This document shows positions 37,401-52,400 of a stretch of DNA of 64,000 nucleotides, piece by piece. The DNA comes from Tridacna crocea. Its lineage: Eukaryota; Mollusca; Bivalvia; Cardiida; Cardiidae. The notes under the pieces were generated by a model, which ran no database searches, had not been told where the DNA came from, and saw only the letters and a program-made list of their open reading frames with translations. The translations under genes and the position numbers were made by a program. Where the stretch lies: the NCBI GenBank assembly GCA_943736015.1, contig OX031058.1, positions 3,363,001 through 3,427,000 on the forward strand. The letters are read 5' to 3'. The stretch's first letter is position 1; every line of letters starts with the position of its first letter.

Positions 37401-40400
37401 ACCATAGAAATGCCTTATGGAGTAAAGGATTAATATTTTCATTAAATTCACCTCCTTATAGCTATCAGTATATAAGTCCTAAAGTTTAATGTAAAAGCAG
37501 AGAAATTCATGTCTGTTATCACATAAATACTTTTTTTCACAGCTCAAACTGATTGCTACTGTTCATCAGACTCAACCTACAATACAAACTCTCTTATCTA
37601 CAAATGAATTTATGGGAGCTCTAGATCTCATAGCTACTACTCAAGATGTGTTGTCGCAGGAACTGGCCGGTGTTCACAGTCTAAGGTATGCAAAATATGG
37701 ATATCCCTGCTACCCTGTCCCTGTATGGAATGATTTTTCTCTTTGTGCGACAGATAAATGAAACAGCGATAGACTGCTAGAAACTACCAATTAGTTAGAC
37801 AGGCTGACCTTGGTGAATATGTTTTGCAGATTCTTACACTACTTTTTCATGGATTGTGACTCTCTTATTTGAAAATAAATATTTAACCCATTACCAAGTA
37901 GTTAACAGGTTTATTAACCCTTACAGTGAAGGCATCTGAAAACATTGTGGAAGAAAAAAATGCTGGTAACCAGCACTTTCTCATTTTTCCCCACAATGCT
38001 TTCTAACCTTTTAGAAACATCTAATTATATGTGCAGCTTATAGTGATTCATCTGCAAATACTTTTTATTTGCATCTGTCTAAACTGTTATGGTGTGGTAA
38101 AAAGTTACATTTTTACTTTCAGTTTAGTCCATGTATTTATATTTTTCAGACACTTGGGCTCACAACTCGCAGAATTAGAAAAATTAATAGACATAATGAT
38201 TCAGGAAGAATTCCAGAAACATGTGACATCAGAGTTGAACCGGCCAGTGACAGACGACATTCCATTGCTGGATGAGGTGAATTATCATTTCTGCAAGTTT
38301 TGGATGAAAATATTATAATCATTTATAAACCATGTTCTGTGTTCACCAGTATTTTCTCCTTTTCCCACAAACTTTTCTACCCTCTCAAAGAAAAAGTGTG
38401 TCATTTGAGTCATTATGAAATTGTCATCTGCATATGGTTTTAATTTGGACAACTCCAAAATTTTGTTGTGTAGTAAATAGTTAAAGTTGAAAGTTGGCAC
38501 CCACACTTGGCACAAGAACTTGTGTATTTTCCAGGAAGCAGAATCGATAGAGAGATTAGTATAAGTTGTAAGAACTTGTTTCTCAGTCGATGTAAAATAA
38601 ATATCTTTAAAATAAAGTTGAAAGTTTGAGCCATGCTCTGTGAAATGGGGGCTTAACCCTATACTCCATAGATACTCATTTCTACGCATTGCTTGTAGGA
38701 ACCTTTGGAAAACATTGTGGCAAAAGGTGAAATTGCTCGTGGCGAGCAATTTCATCTTTTACCACAATCTTTTCTACACTAACAAAAGGTGTCGTATACA
38801 CATAAGAAACGGCTTCATCCTTGCTGTTATTTAGGGTCAATTAGAGATACCATAGAAATGCCTTATGGGGTAAAGGGTTAATGCATAATGTAAAAAGTAT
38901 CGGCCCATGTCAGTCTACCCAATCAGTGCAGGCTGACATGGGTTGAAACTTTTTTGCAATGGATAGATATTTTGCATTTTCAAGGACCATTCTATCTCAC
39001 AATACAGTGTAATGTGAGACAAAAGGGGTATGATGGATTCATTATGATATGATGACTTGCTTGTTATATTATGCATTAACCCTTTCCCAAACAATCCCTG
39101 GTTTTTAGTGGTCTGGAATAGTAGCCTTTTGAAAACATTGTGGGAAAAGGAGAAAATGCTGGTAACCAGCATTTTCTCCTTTTTCACAATGTTTTCTACC
39201 ATATCATAGACAGAAATCATCTTTTCAGCAAGAGTTGAATTTTTGTCTGCAAATGCTTTCAATTTGGTCTAGTCCAAAAGTTTGTCATTTCGGAAAGGGT
39301 TAAGGAGATGCATTTAAATTCCTGTGCCAGCGCATGGCTAATATATTTTTATTCTCCCGCAAAATTATTTTCGAGGGTATACTGGAATCGGCCTGTCTGT
39401 CCATTTGTCCGTTCATCTGTCTGTGCATCTGTCTGTGTGTCCATCTGTGTGTCGTATGTGTACAAAATACTAGTAATTTTGTGTCGCAAACTTTTCCTAC
39501 AATTTTCTTTCAATTGTATTGAAACTTTGCGCAGATATTGATCATATATTTAAAATTTGCAAGATGCAATTTTCAAGTGTCAACTCCTCCTAATTGAGGA
39601 ATTATCTCCCCTTGAACTTGACACTTTTTTCTGTCAAAGCGCTGGCGGGGGTATTAAGTCACATTTAGTGACAGCTCTAGTTTTCTCTCCTACAGGAAAA
39701 ACTTGTTGCTGTACTGCTTGGACTACTGAGACTAGGAAAGTTGCAGTTTTTAGACGAGTACAGGGAAGAGACATTCACAGCCATGAAAGCTATAGTCAAA
39801 CAGGTATTTAATCTTTGTAAATAACTTGAAGTCCGTTGTGATAAGCCCTCCTCAAAGCAATTTTGTGTTTGGGACAAAAAATGGGCAAGGTATTGAAACT
39901 GAAACCAAACCAACTACCATGCTTTGGCAAAAGGGGGCCTTATGCATGGCTATGGTGGTTGATACCAAGGAAGTAATCATCACACGAAAAGGAACATTCG
40001 GGCATTCGTGTGCAGTCCTCATAGGCTAATACGATACTTTCCGTTTCTGTACACTTTTTCTGTTTTGCCCCAAGTTTACTGAAAAACAAAATCCAATGTA
40101 GTCATAAAGTGCAGTCTCGGATCAGCCTGCTGGTTCTGTGCAGGCTGATCTGAGACGATAGTTTACACAATGTCCGAATGCCCCTTTTCATGTGTTGCAA
40201 GTTATTTAATTTTGGATCCATAAAAAAGCCCTATGGTCTAACAACTGTCTCAACGATGAGGTAGACTTGCCCTATGAGCTGTTGAAAATCAAAGAAAGCA
40301 AAACTTTTTAGCCGAAGTCCCAGGGCGCCTTTGTTGATCCTTTTTGTAGATGCATTATGCCCCCTGCTAGTCTGGCTGTTTTGAAAGAAAACTTCAAATT

Positions 40401-43400
40401 ATTGTTATAGCCTTGGCTGTTTTAACATGGATGCAAAATCTTTGGCATTACCAAAAACTGAGACATTGTATAATATCTTCTTAACTCTTTACGCAACGAC
40501 AAAAATTTTAGACTGGTCCAAATTGAAAGCATTTGCAGACGACAAAATAAATGTAACTCAAAAATTGAAATTTGTTTCCAGCAGAGTAGAAAACATAGTG
40601 GGAAAAGGAGAAAATGATGGTCCAAATTGAAAGCACTTGCAGACGACAAAATAAATTTAACTCAAAAATTGAAATTTGTTTCTAGCAGAGTAGAAAACAT
40701 TGTGGGAAAAGGAGAAAAGCTCACCAGCATTTTCTCCTTCTCCCACAATACTTTCAAAGGGCATCTATCTCAGGGTCATAAAAACCAGGGATTGTTTGGT
40801 CAAGGGTTAACTGGGGATTTTTACTCCAAACTTTGATGTCTTGTTCACTGTCAAAAGGTGAACCCATGCAACAAGTGCAGGTAACTATCAATTTATTTTT
40901 TACCTGAAATTTGGTTATAGTTTCAATGTCGGATGCTTGCTAAAACGTACAATTCTATGCCATGAAATCTTATTTCAGACTGTGATTGAAGCTGTATCTT
41001 CTGCTGATAACATAGAGTATGATGACAGCAATACAAGGTAAGTAAATATTTAAAAGCAGATTGCTCTGCACTGAATGACAAAATTTGCGACTGGACCAAG
41101 TCTGATAGGTTTGCAGACAGCAAAGTAAACTTCATTTGACTGATTGATGACTTCTGTCTTTGATGGGGTAGAAAACATCAGCATTCTCTCCTTTTCTCAC
41201 ATTGTTTTCAACTCTATTAGCCCTTAATAGCACAATGCTGACTTTTGACGACCCTAAAAAAGAAGCCTCTAGAAAAAACGGTAGGAAAAGGTGAAAGTGC
41301 CGTTAAGCAGCATTTTCTCCTTTTCCCACAATGTTTTCAACCTCCTTTTTATACGCTCGAAGGGTCGTATTATGTTATATCCCTGGTAGTCCGTCCGTCC
41401 GTTAGCAATTTCTTGTGTGTGCAACTCCTCCTACAGTTCTCATTGGAATTACAGTCGAATCTCTATACCTCGAAGTTCGGGGAACATTTGTAAAAACTTC
41501 GTCTTATAGAAAGTTCGACGTGTAGATCATCAGAGTTCTTGAAACTAGGTACAAATCAGATAGGTGGCGAAATACTGGAAGTAAATAGAGGCATCATTTG
41601 ATTTGTCTTCATTTGACTAATCGAATACAAAATCGAGTACAAAATAAGACAAAATAAGTTTTATTATTATTATTTTTTATTCATTTATTAAGAAACATTG
41701 TTTTTATACAAATACTACAACTACATGTATATGAACAACAAACATGAACATTACATATTTTATTTACAAAAGTACATGTACATATGGTAGGTGTACCCAA
41801 AAAACCTCCTAACTATAATTATGACGTTTTTTAATAAACCCAACGAAGTGATTTCTATGACTCATTTGAAAAAGATATATGCAGTTTAAAGGTCACGTTT
41901 TTCAAGTAATGGTAATGATTTCTGAACATACATTTTCCTAGACAAATCACATTTATTTACAAAATTACTAATGTTGGCCTCAGCACTAAAAACACTATCT
42001 GGAACAGAGTCTTGAGATTCAACAAAGTTTCTAATAATGTCTATGGCACTGACAGTTGTTTGGACACTTGGTGTTGGGGTGTCTGTTTCTTGCTCTTCTT
42101 CTTCGATGTCGCTGTCTTGATTTTCTTGGAGTCGTTGTTGGATGATGGCCTCTACGATGTTCTGTTCTGTAATCTGTTCATGGGTTGCAACGTTGTCATC
42201 GACGCTGGGGAATTGTTGTAAAGTTACACCGGAACAGAGGTAGATGAGTGGGATGTCATCGTCTGGATCGTCGTCTGGATCGTTGTCTTCTGGGATTGGA
42301 GTGGGGGTTGGGTCATCAGACTTTTCCATAAACCGAGCATGCCTGAAACAGTTAGCGATTGTCTCAGGCTTAACGTTCGCCCAAGACTGTTGTAGAAGTC
42401 TAAGAACATCTAGGACAGACAGCTGAAACTCGGTTTTGTCGTCCACGCACTTAACTTGTTTCATTAACACAAGTTTTCTGTATTGTGTTTTGAGCAATTG
42501 AATAACACCCTGGTCCATTGGCTGTGTAACACTTGTTGTGTTGGGTGGAAGAAAGACTAAGAGTTACAGCCTTTAGACCAGGGACATTAGGGTATGCGGG
42601 ACAGTTGTCTATGACGAGAACAACTTTACGTTTTTGGCAGTACATTTTTTTGTCAAATTTCGTCAGCCATTCTGTAAACAGTTCTGACGTCATCCACGCC
42701 TTTTTATTGGCCGTATAGTCAGTTGGCAATGTTTTGACGTTTTTGAAGCAGCATGGTTTTTTTGACTTTCCGATCACAAACAGCTTTATTTCTTCGCTGC
42801 CGGTCATGTTGGCGCAGACCATGACGGTCAAACGCTCTTTACTTTGTTTAACGCCATGACAGTCTACACCTTTAAATTCTAGCGTTTTGTCGCTGTGAAG
42901 GCGGTAAAAAAGACCGGTTTCGTCAGCATTGAAAATGTTTTCTGGACTGAATTGAGATAAAATGGTCTGGAGTCATTCTGACCACTCTCTCATGCTGTCT
43001 GAATTGGAATCAACTGACTTGGCTTCGCCACGGACTTTTTTGAACACGATCCCATGATGATCCTTGAATTTTTCAAGCCATCCGGTTGAAAAACTAAGGT
43101 CGCCATCAGAAACACCCAAATCTCTTGCAAGTTGCACAGCCTTTTGCATCAGTAGGGGTCCTGAGATGGGAATACAGGAGTCTCTGGCCATTTTGAACCA
43201 TTTTAGAACGGCCTCTTCAACTTCAGGGAATCGAACCATTCTGTTTCTTTTTCTTTGGGGACCGAAGTCGCCTGAGTGGTAGGTCTTTTTGATTTCGTCA
43301 GCTTTCTTTAACCATGTGGAAACCGTGTTTAAAGGAACGCCAAAGTCAGCTGCAATCTTAGGTTTTGTTGCTTTTTTCGTTTCAACTGCCATTACTGCTT

Positions 43401-46400
43401 CGTATTTCGTGTCGTTAGATATTTTTCTTTTCACTGCCGTTCCACCTTTGACTGACGAACCAAGTATCCCACCGGATTGGTTACCAGGTCCTTCCTTGGG
43501 CACGTCATGTCGGGCGGAGTTGCTGGCTATCCCCCGGATTGACCAGGTTCTTCACCAAACAAGTCCTGTGTGGAATTAGCGTTGGGTTCTTCACTTGTCA
43601 TTGTAAATTACAAATGTAACTCTAAAACCACTTTTCCGACCCTTTTTATTTAAAACAAGAAATCACTCAAACTATAACATTTTAATCTCACAGTCAAACA
43701 GTTAATCCGAATCAAACAAACAATCAATAGTCAATACTGTAATACGCTTGTTAATTACCGGAGTTGACAAGTCGAAAGGTGTGAAAAACCTGATTGACAG
43801 CAAATATCGTCCTTTACAAATTAACTTCTAGGTAAAGATGTGTCAATACGTTCAAACAATGGTGACTGGACCTTGAAATTTATTTGACGTATGGATAAAT
43901 TTTGAGGTACAGATAACGACGTATGGAGGTTGAATCATATTGAAATAAAGAGCAATGAGATCGGGACCTCGAAAAAACTTCAACGTAGGGATAAGTTCGA
44001 CAAAGGGACGTTCAAGCTAGGGACATTCAGCTGTATTTGAAACTTGCCACATTGAATCTCCATGATGTCTAGTTGTGCACCTGGGTCTTAGAATTTGGAT
44101 CGCTGTTTGCGTTCTAAAATTATCTGCCCCTGATTTCTGAAATAACCAACTTTTCACTTTGAATTTTTGTCCAGGCCATAACTTCCATACTATAAAAGGT
44201 ATCAACTTGAAACTACATACACTGATAAAACACATTATGGAGAAGTGCAGTGCAAATGAACCATAACTCTGCCACCATTATTTTTTGAGTTACTGCCCTT
44301 TGTTAATTTTCTGTTTGAATTTTTGTCCAGGCCATAACTTCTAAACTATAAAAGCTTTTAACTTGGAACTTCATACACTGATAGAACCCATTGTACACTG
44401 ATAGAACCCATTGTGGAGAAGTGCACTGCACATGAACCATAACTCTGCCACCTTCATTTTTTGAGTTATTGCCCTTTGTTAATTTTCAGTTTGAATTTTT
44501 GTCCAGGCCATAACTTCCAAACTATAAAAGCTATTAACTTGGAACTTCATACATTAATAGAACCCATTATGGAGAAGTGCATTGCGCATGAATCATAATT
44601 CTGCCACCCTTATTTTTTGAGTTATTGCCATTTGTTAATTTTCAGTTTTAATTTTTGCAAAGACCATAACTTCCAAACGTCAAAATCTATCAGCTTGAAA
44701 CTTCAAAGACTAATAGAACACATTATGAAAAAGTGCATTGCACAAGAACCATAACTCTGCCATCCTTCTTTTTGAGTTATTGCCCTTTTCACTTTGAATT
44801 TTCATCTGGGCCATAATTTCTAAAATATAAAAGGTATGATCTTGGACCTTCAAAGACTGATAGAACACCTTGTGGATAAGAGCAAATCTTGAAATTTGAA
44901 AATTTGCCACCCTTATTTTTTTAGTTATTGCCCTTTAATATTTTTCATATATCATAGAGAATAACTACTCTTTATTCATGGCCAATCCGTCAATGCAACT
45001 CATTTCACTGACAAGCCCCTTCGGGCGTATATGCGCCGCTTTGCGAAGCTCTTGTTCAGGGTTATGTGATCAACGGTTATTATACCCCCCCACAACATAG
45101 TGGAGGGGGGGGGGGGTATACTGGAATCGCCATGGCTGTCTGTCCATGAGTCTGTCTGTCCGTAGACACAAATTTGTCCGGATCAATACTCCGACAGTTT
45201 TTCACGTACTGAACTCAAATTTACACACAGGCTTCTGATTACATGACGTAGCTCCATAGTGACCACTGATGAGGTGTTAGCCAAAACATGTTTGGTTTTA
45301 TATAGAGTTTATTAAACTAATACATACAAAGGCTTGTGATGTTTTATTAAACAGCTTGTGTCGGAACGGCATTTGCCGAAGTTTTTCATTTCCGTCTATA
45401 TATATATGTGGGGGGGGGGTGTATTTGTGTGTGTGTGTGAAGTTATGCATGTGCTATTTTCATGACCTTGCTATGCCATTATGGAATTATCTCCCCTTGA
45501 ACTTTTTTAAACTTTTACTGTTGGCCTTAACCATTCTGCATTCTGTGACAAAAACCTGTTTTTGTGACACGGAGCTGATGTGGGGTATAATCACGTTTAG
45601 TGATAGCTCTAGTTTCAATCAGAAACACATGCCAAATTGTTACCATGGCCAGTTGTCATGATTGCAGTGGATAGGCTATCTACTTAAAGATTTGATTTAT
45701 TAGTCAAATTATATTGTATTGAGAGAAAACTTTTGTAGGGTTTTTTAAACAATCTAGAGTTTTGACCCTTTATGCATTGAATGTATAAAATTGGCTTTTT
45801 CAGTAAGGGAAAGAAGCAGAAATGTCTATTCCAAGAGCGTTGTTTTGGACAGAAAGCATAAATTCTATGATTTTATTTTAAATCTGTTTCAGCTTAGCAG
45901 ATCAGATGAGATTATTAAATTATAGTCAGTGGATGTTGTTGATACAGAAAATATTTGAAAATCTCCTGGTGATATTACGCAGAGCTAAGGTAAGGAAAAT
46001 GTCTGAATTTAACACATTTATGCCTTTCCAATGTTTCTGCTGGCTTGTTAATACCCCCTGTGTAATTCCTGTGTATGGAATTTTTGGGTTCATTCAGAAA
46101 TTTTAAGCGTAATTGTCTTTAACCTTTTATTCTTTTTCCCACATGGTGATATCCTTCATAGAAGTTGCACTATGCTAAAAGTTGTATATGACTGTGTGGT
46201 ACTAACTTGGGTAAAAGTGAAAAACATGTCCTGGCATTTTAGACCTTTATGGTGTAAACTGAAAAAATATAATTCATTAGTAGAAAATGGATATGAAATA
46301 ATTCTGCAGTTGTAAACTTGGCAATTTTGTGAGATATACTAACTGAATCAATCTTTAATGTTACTTTTTAGTTCTGTTTTATGTTGTGTCAAGGAAGACT

Positions 46401-49400
46401 TGATGTATTATTTTATGTTGCATCAGCATTTTTTTTGTGTGTCAAAAATGCAAACTTTATAAAAAGCTGCCTTTGGATTAAAATTTGGATCTTTTTAGGC
46501 TTTCTCGATTTTACTAACAAGCACCTTCGGGCATTATATGCACTGCTCTGCAAAGTTCTTGTAACACATTATTTTCATGCCCTAATTATTCACATGTGGT
46601 CAAATATTCCCCTTTTACCAGACAACAATATTAAGATGAGAAATGTCTTCGAAATGGTTGATATGGTTGAGGCTTTTTATTAACTCATTACCAAAGACAA
46701 TACTTTAGGCTTGTCCAAATCGAAAGCGTTTGCAGATGACAAAAGTGACTGAAAATTTGAAATTTGTTTTGTAAAGAGTAGAAAACATTGTGGGAAAGGA
46801 AGAAAAGGCTGGTTACCAGCATTTTCTCCTTTTCCCACAATGATTTCTATAGGTTTCTTTCTCAGGGTCGTCAAAAGTAGGGATTGTGTGGTATTGGGTT
46901 AATTAACTTGTGGGTCTTTAAGGTAAACAACTTTAAAAAATCCTCTTGTCTCATCAGACAACCAAATTTGAAATTTACTTGTCCAACTTCAATTTTGCCT
47001 TGCCAATATCCATTCGTCAAAGGTTAATGTCAAGCCCTGTTATAAACAACAAGTTTTTCATAATTGTAACTTTATAGGCATTCCATGGCATTGTGATAGA
47101 TGTGGTAGGCATTGCTGCTGGCAGAACAAAACTTCCTACACCTGTGGCTTCTCCGACGGAAGAGAAAGATATTACGCTGGAAGAACCACAACATCTTCAT
47201 GTATCAGTGTGAGTTACCAGATCCTTAACCGAACAACAAAATGTTACGTCAGTCTAAATTGAAAGCTTTTCCAGATAATAAGTTATGAATTGATTATATC
47301 CTAAGATTTCCTTACAAAAGGATAGAAAACAGTGTGGGAAAAGGGGAAAATGCTGGTTTCCAGCATTTTCTCCTTTTTACCACACTGTTTTCAAAACCTT
47401 GTTTCTCAGGGTTGTTAAAAATTGGGATTGTTTGGTGAAGTGGTAAACAGCATTATCTCCTTTTTCTGGTAATATTTTTTACTCTTTTGAAGAGAAATCT
47501 CTTCATTAAACCCTTCACCCCACTATGCTGACTTTTGACAACCCTGAGAAAGAAGCCTTTTGAAAACATTGTGGAAAAAGGAGAAAATGCTGGTGACCAG
47601 CATTTTCTCCTTTTCCCACAATGTTTTCTCTCCTCTTTGATACAAAATTCAAAATTTTCAGTCACTTTTATTTTGTGATCTGCAAATACTTTCAATTTGA
47701 ACCTGTCTAAAATTAATTTTGTTCTTTTTTAGATTTAATACCAGCATTTTCTGATTTTCCTGTTATATTTTTAAACACTCCCTTCTTCAGGTTGTGAAAT
47801 CTGGGGACTGTTTAGTAAAGAGATTTCAGAGCCTAGCCTAGTACTGGTGAAACCCAGGAAACATGAATATGTGAACTGTCGCCGTGATATGACTGAAATA
47901 CTGTTGAAAAGCGGCGTAAAACACCATTCAAACAAACAAAAGTAAAGAGATAAATAATCAGGTACATTTCTATTTATGCTCGTATGTTCATTACATTTAT
48001 ATTCATCACATTTATATTCCTAGTAATGAAGATGTGGAGGTGATGATAAGTAATGAAGATTACAGTAAAGCAGTCAATGGTTTGAGGGAACTTCTTCACT
48101 CTGTATGTGACCATGCCCATGATAGATGTGTTAAAGTTGTGGTAGCTCGAGCAAAGGTAGAATCTTCTTCTGTTTAACCTGTTACCAAACAATCCCAACT
48201 TTTACCCCTTTACCAGATGACAAAATTTTAGACTCATCCAAATCGAAAACACTTGCAGATGATAAAATAAATGTTACTCAAAAATTGAAATTTGTTTCCA
48301 GCAAAAACATTGTGGAAGAAAGGGGAAAATGCTGGTTACCTGCATTTTCTCTTTTCGGACAATGTTTACAAAAGGCTTCTATCTCAGGGTCATAAAAACC
48401 AGGTATTGTTTGGTAAAGGGTTGATTGCCCTGAGAGAGAAAGGTTTTGAAAACATTGTGGAAATTGGAGAAAATGCTGATAGCCAACATTTTTTTATTTT
48501 CCCACAATTTTTTCTTCCCTACCAAAGACAATTTCCATTATTTACTACATTTATATGGTCATGTGCAAGTATTTTCAAGTTAAATGAGTTGAAATTTTTC
48601 TCATGGAGTAAAAGGTGAACTCTTTATCTGATGACAGTGTTAAAGACTTATACACCTTGAAAGGTAAAAAGTAGGTTACTTGGAAAAGTCTTAGGAAAAC
48701 CTTGTGTGCATCGAAAAGGCCTCAGTTTTGATTCAATACCCTTGGCAATTGGTCAAAACACTAATGTGTCATCAGCTTGAATCAATCCTAGAGAGTTTAA
48801 ATCTGGTTAATGCTGTAGGGCCAATTTCACTCTTGTCTCCCTTTCTGCTGTGATTTTGAAAGATGTACACCTAAGGATTTTCAGTACATGACATATTGGA
48901 TCGTTTGTTAAAGGTTTAATTCATTTCTACAATTATCAGCAAAGCTGTTTGGGAAGAAAATGTTGATATATTGTGACAGCCATGTCTCTCCTCACCAAAC
49001 CATTATTTTCTTTTTTCGAATGAATGTCACTGATTACATTATTTTGTTGTTGTAGGTATCTATTAAAAGAAATATTATGTATTAGTCACTTTCCTTATGC
49101 AAGTATTTGCTTCATGCAAATGGGATTAAGATTTGCCAGTTGTAGATATGTGGTGAACAAAAAGTTTGACATTTCAATTGACCTTCGGTCTTGAGTTTGA
49201 TTAAATTTTCTCGTACAGTTCAGATCAAAATACTAATACTAGAACAGTTACTGTAACATTATATTTATATTTGTTCAGGTTAAGTTAGTTAGATATAACA
49301 TTACTTTTCTATATAGGATGGTTTTTTGGAGAGGCTGTCCTCAACAGAGTTTGTAGCTTTATCCAGAGAGGTGGAAAAATTTGTCTTTGACTGTGAAGCA

Positions 49401-52400
49401 GTGTGTGGGAAAAGAAGCATGTCATTACGGGGAAGTTTGCAGAGTCAGGTATTTGCCATAAAATTGTCTTCTTTCTAAAGGAGATTCTTAATTCTTTACC
49501 ATTTGGCAAAATTTTAGACTTGCCCAAATTGACAGAGTTTTTAGAAAGACAAATTACATGTGGGGCAAATGATTGAATTTATTGCTGAAAGGTTGGAAAT
49601 CATTGTGAGAAAAGGAGAAAATGCTGGTGACCAGCATTTTCTCCTTTTCCCACATTGTTTTCTAAAAGCCTCTTACGCAGGATTGTTAAAACTTGGGATT
49701 GTTTGGTAAAGAGTTAATATTAATTTCCATTGCAAGCATCGGGTTGTGAATTTGCATCCAAAATAGATCATAATTATCAAGTTTTGTTATGTTATTAAGC
49801 CTTTAGGCCTCTGAAAGTTCATTTTTGAAGGTGTAGTAGAGAAGGAAATGATTCCATAGAATATACAGTCTTGATTTTATATCTACACTTTCCAATATGG
49901 TGAAATTTTTGTCTGGGTAAAATGAAATTTAGAGTTGCAGTAGTAAGGAATTTGCTACATGCTGGAAATGTTTATGTATAATATTTTACAGTTTAAAGAT
50001 GAAACCAGAATGAGGGGGGTTTAATGGTAGGAATTTATCAGATAGCATTGATTCCATATGATTTTATCTTCTAAAAGGATCTTGTCTGTGTCCATTGGCT
50101 TAATCCCATTATAATAGCAAGCAAATCGGCAATGTCTGGAGACACCCATCATTATGGATGATTGCATTAAGATGCTAGTAGAAGCAGCATACTGCATTGT
50201 GATAACAAACCTTTTGCAATGCTATATGGAAAGAGGCTTTCATGCTTCTGCAAAAAATATTAACCCATTACCACACAATCCCTAATTCTGACGCCTCTGA
50301 GGAAGAAGCCTTTTGAAAACACTGTAGGAAAAGGAGAAAATGCTGGTGACCAGCATTTTCTCCTTTTCCTACAGTGTTTTCTACCCTTTCCAGAACAAAT
50401 TTCAATTTTTCAGTCACCTTATTTTGTCGTCTGCAAATGCTTTCAATTTGGACCAGTCTAAAATTTTCTCGTGTGGTAAAGAGTTAAACCGGTTCAGCAT
50501 GCACATTCTGTCCAGGTTGATCTGGGTGTAAATATTTTGTTTTTGGTCAATTTTCTTGCGTGTCCAGGGACCATTTTACCTCGGGGATCAGTATGTTGTT
50601 GTGGATGTCATGGATCAATAAACATGTAGATGCAGTACACCCCTTTTTGTTAGAGCTTTGCACATTTTTTTATTCCTGTTACAGGCAAACAGATTTATCA
50701 ACAGATTCCATGACGAAAGAAGAACAAAGTTAAGGTAAGCTTTACAGTAAACGCTCTTTCACAACAATGCTGATTTTTTAATATAAGTGACCTTTTCTTC
50801 TGTTTGCAAATTTAACAACTTGTTTGATTTAAACTAGGTGCTTGAAATGTATCATGCATTAAACAACAGTATGTGGGAAAAAAAGAAATAAAAAACATAA
50901 ATCACCAATTTCCTGATATGGGCTTGATTTTTTAGTAATACATATATTCAGGAAGTAATATCAAAAAAAGATTATAAGTTGTGTGTGTATTGTAGTTTAA
51001 TATTGGACAATGAGAGATGGAAGCAGGCTGATGTTCCTACAGAATTTCAAGATCTTGTTCACCACATATCTACAACTGGTAAGCCTCAACCCTTTACCAA
51101 ATGACAAAATCTTGGCCCTATCCAATTTGAAAGCTTTCGTAGATGAGGGGGTTAACATGGCATAAAAAGTTCAGTACTCAAAACTCATTTTCCAATTTGA
51201 GTAGAAATACACGCTCTTCTTTCAGCTGATGTATTGGAACATGCCAAAGAACATATATGACTGACTTCCATTATTGCACATGGTTAAAGTTAATGAATAA
51301 AAATTTTAAAAAGTGAAAAGGCTGTTCCACTGAACATTTGATAAAATCTTTTTTATATTTTAAAATTTGATGTGGTGTACATGAAAGTTCGATATGGAAT
51401 TTTAAACAGTAATACTTTTTAAGTAATCTTAAAGAAAACAAGTAAGTAGATGTTTTCCTTAAACATTTCAGGAAGGTTGTCTATTCCAGAGAACAAACCA
51501 GAGCAAGGTAATTATGGATATTTTTGTTATATTACAATACTGTATCATTGTTACATTAAGTCTTTATGAGTACCATTCTTTTGTTTTCGCTAGAAGACTA
51601 GTAAAGCAGCTAAAATATTTGCAAGTTTTATATCATCAAGAAAAATTCCAAATTCTTCATCTTTATAACTATTGTTATGATTCTTCTGAAATGAAATACA
51701 TTGAAATTGATCACTCTGATATTGATACAGACAAAACCTTCAATTTGTCATATATAGAAACTGCAAAATAGGCAACTTTTATCTGTTGTCGTTACTTTCA
51801 AATGCCTTTTCCTCATGTTAAGTCTTCACCAAACACCATTTTAGATTTGTTGAAACTGAAAGCATTTCTTGACCACATATAATATATGACTCCAGAACTA
51901 AAACTTGTACTGAGAAAGGTAACAAACATCATGGCAAAAGAAAAAATATGGGTTACCAGTGTTTTTTTCTTTTCTCACAATGTTTTTAACAGTCTTTTTT
52001 CGAGGTAGTATAATTTTAGGATTAATTGGTAAAGAGTTAAATAGGCAATAACTAAAAGTAACAGTTTTTGTCAATTTCAGAACGGACACCAGGGGAATTT
52101 TTGGTCGTAGATGGGGAGAATTTTGCAGTAGTGGGGTAAGGATGACCCATACCTGTTAACCCATTACCACACAATCCCCAGTTTGGATGACCCTAAGGCA
52201 TAAAGAAAGCTTTTGAATACAATGTGGAAAAAGGAGATAATGCTTGTAACCAGCATTATTTCTTTTTAACACCTATTCAGCCCTTTTCAAGGCAATCCCC
52301 ACCTTTTAGACATTTTCACAGTGCTGTGATCTGCAAATGGTTTCAATTTGGATGTGTAGAATTCTGTCATGTTATAAATACTTTTCCTGTCTCCAACCTT

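Larger units (their letters stand above)
41350..45054 (+). mobile_element. Helentron-like element, ATACGC type, interrupted by Tigger
   Basis: Starts ATACGCTCGAAGGGTCGTAT and ends with GGGCGTATATGCGCCGC, a small GCTTTGCGAAGC hairpin and CTCTTG before TT. It has no transposase. The 3' hairpin just before a CT-rich end and the T-rich target resemble non-autonomous Helitron/Helentron elements; the class is inference. It holds a five-unit tandem array (44161-44960). The Tigger element splits it. Confidence 0.65.

Noticed and set aside
41886-43503. A domesticated CENP-B-like host gene
   Set aside because: It has a stop and a frameshift, inverted-repeat ends and TA target duplications, and lies antisense within an intron.
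44017-44910. Small frames in the 156-bp array as a repeated peptide gene
   Set aside because: The frame shifts between units, since the period is not a multiple of three throughout, and no start or splice context is conserved.
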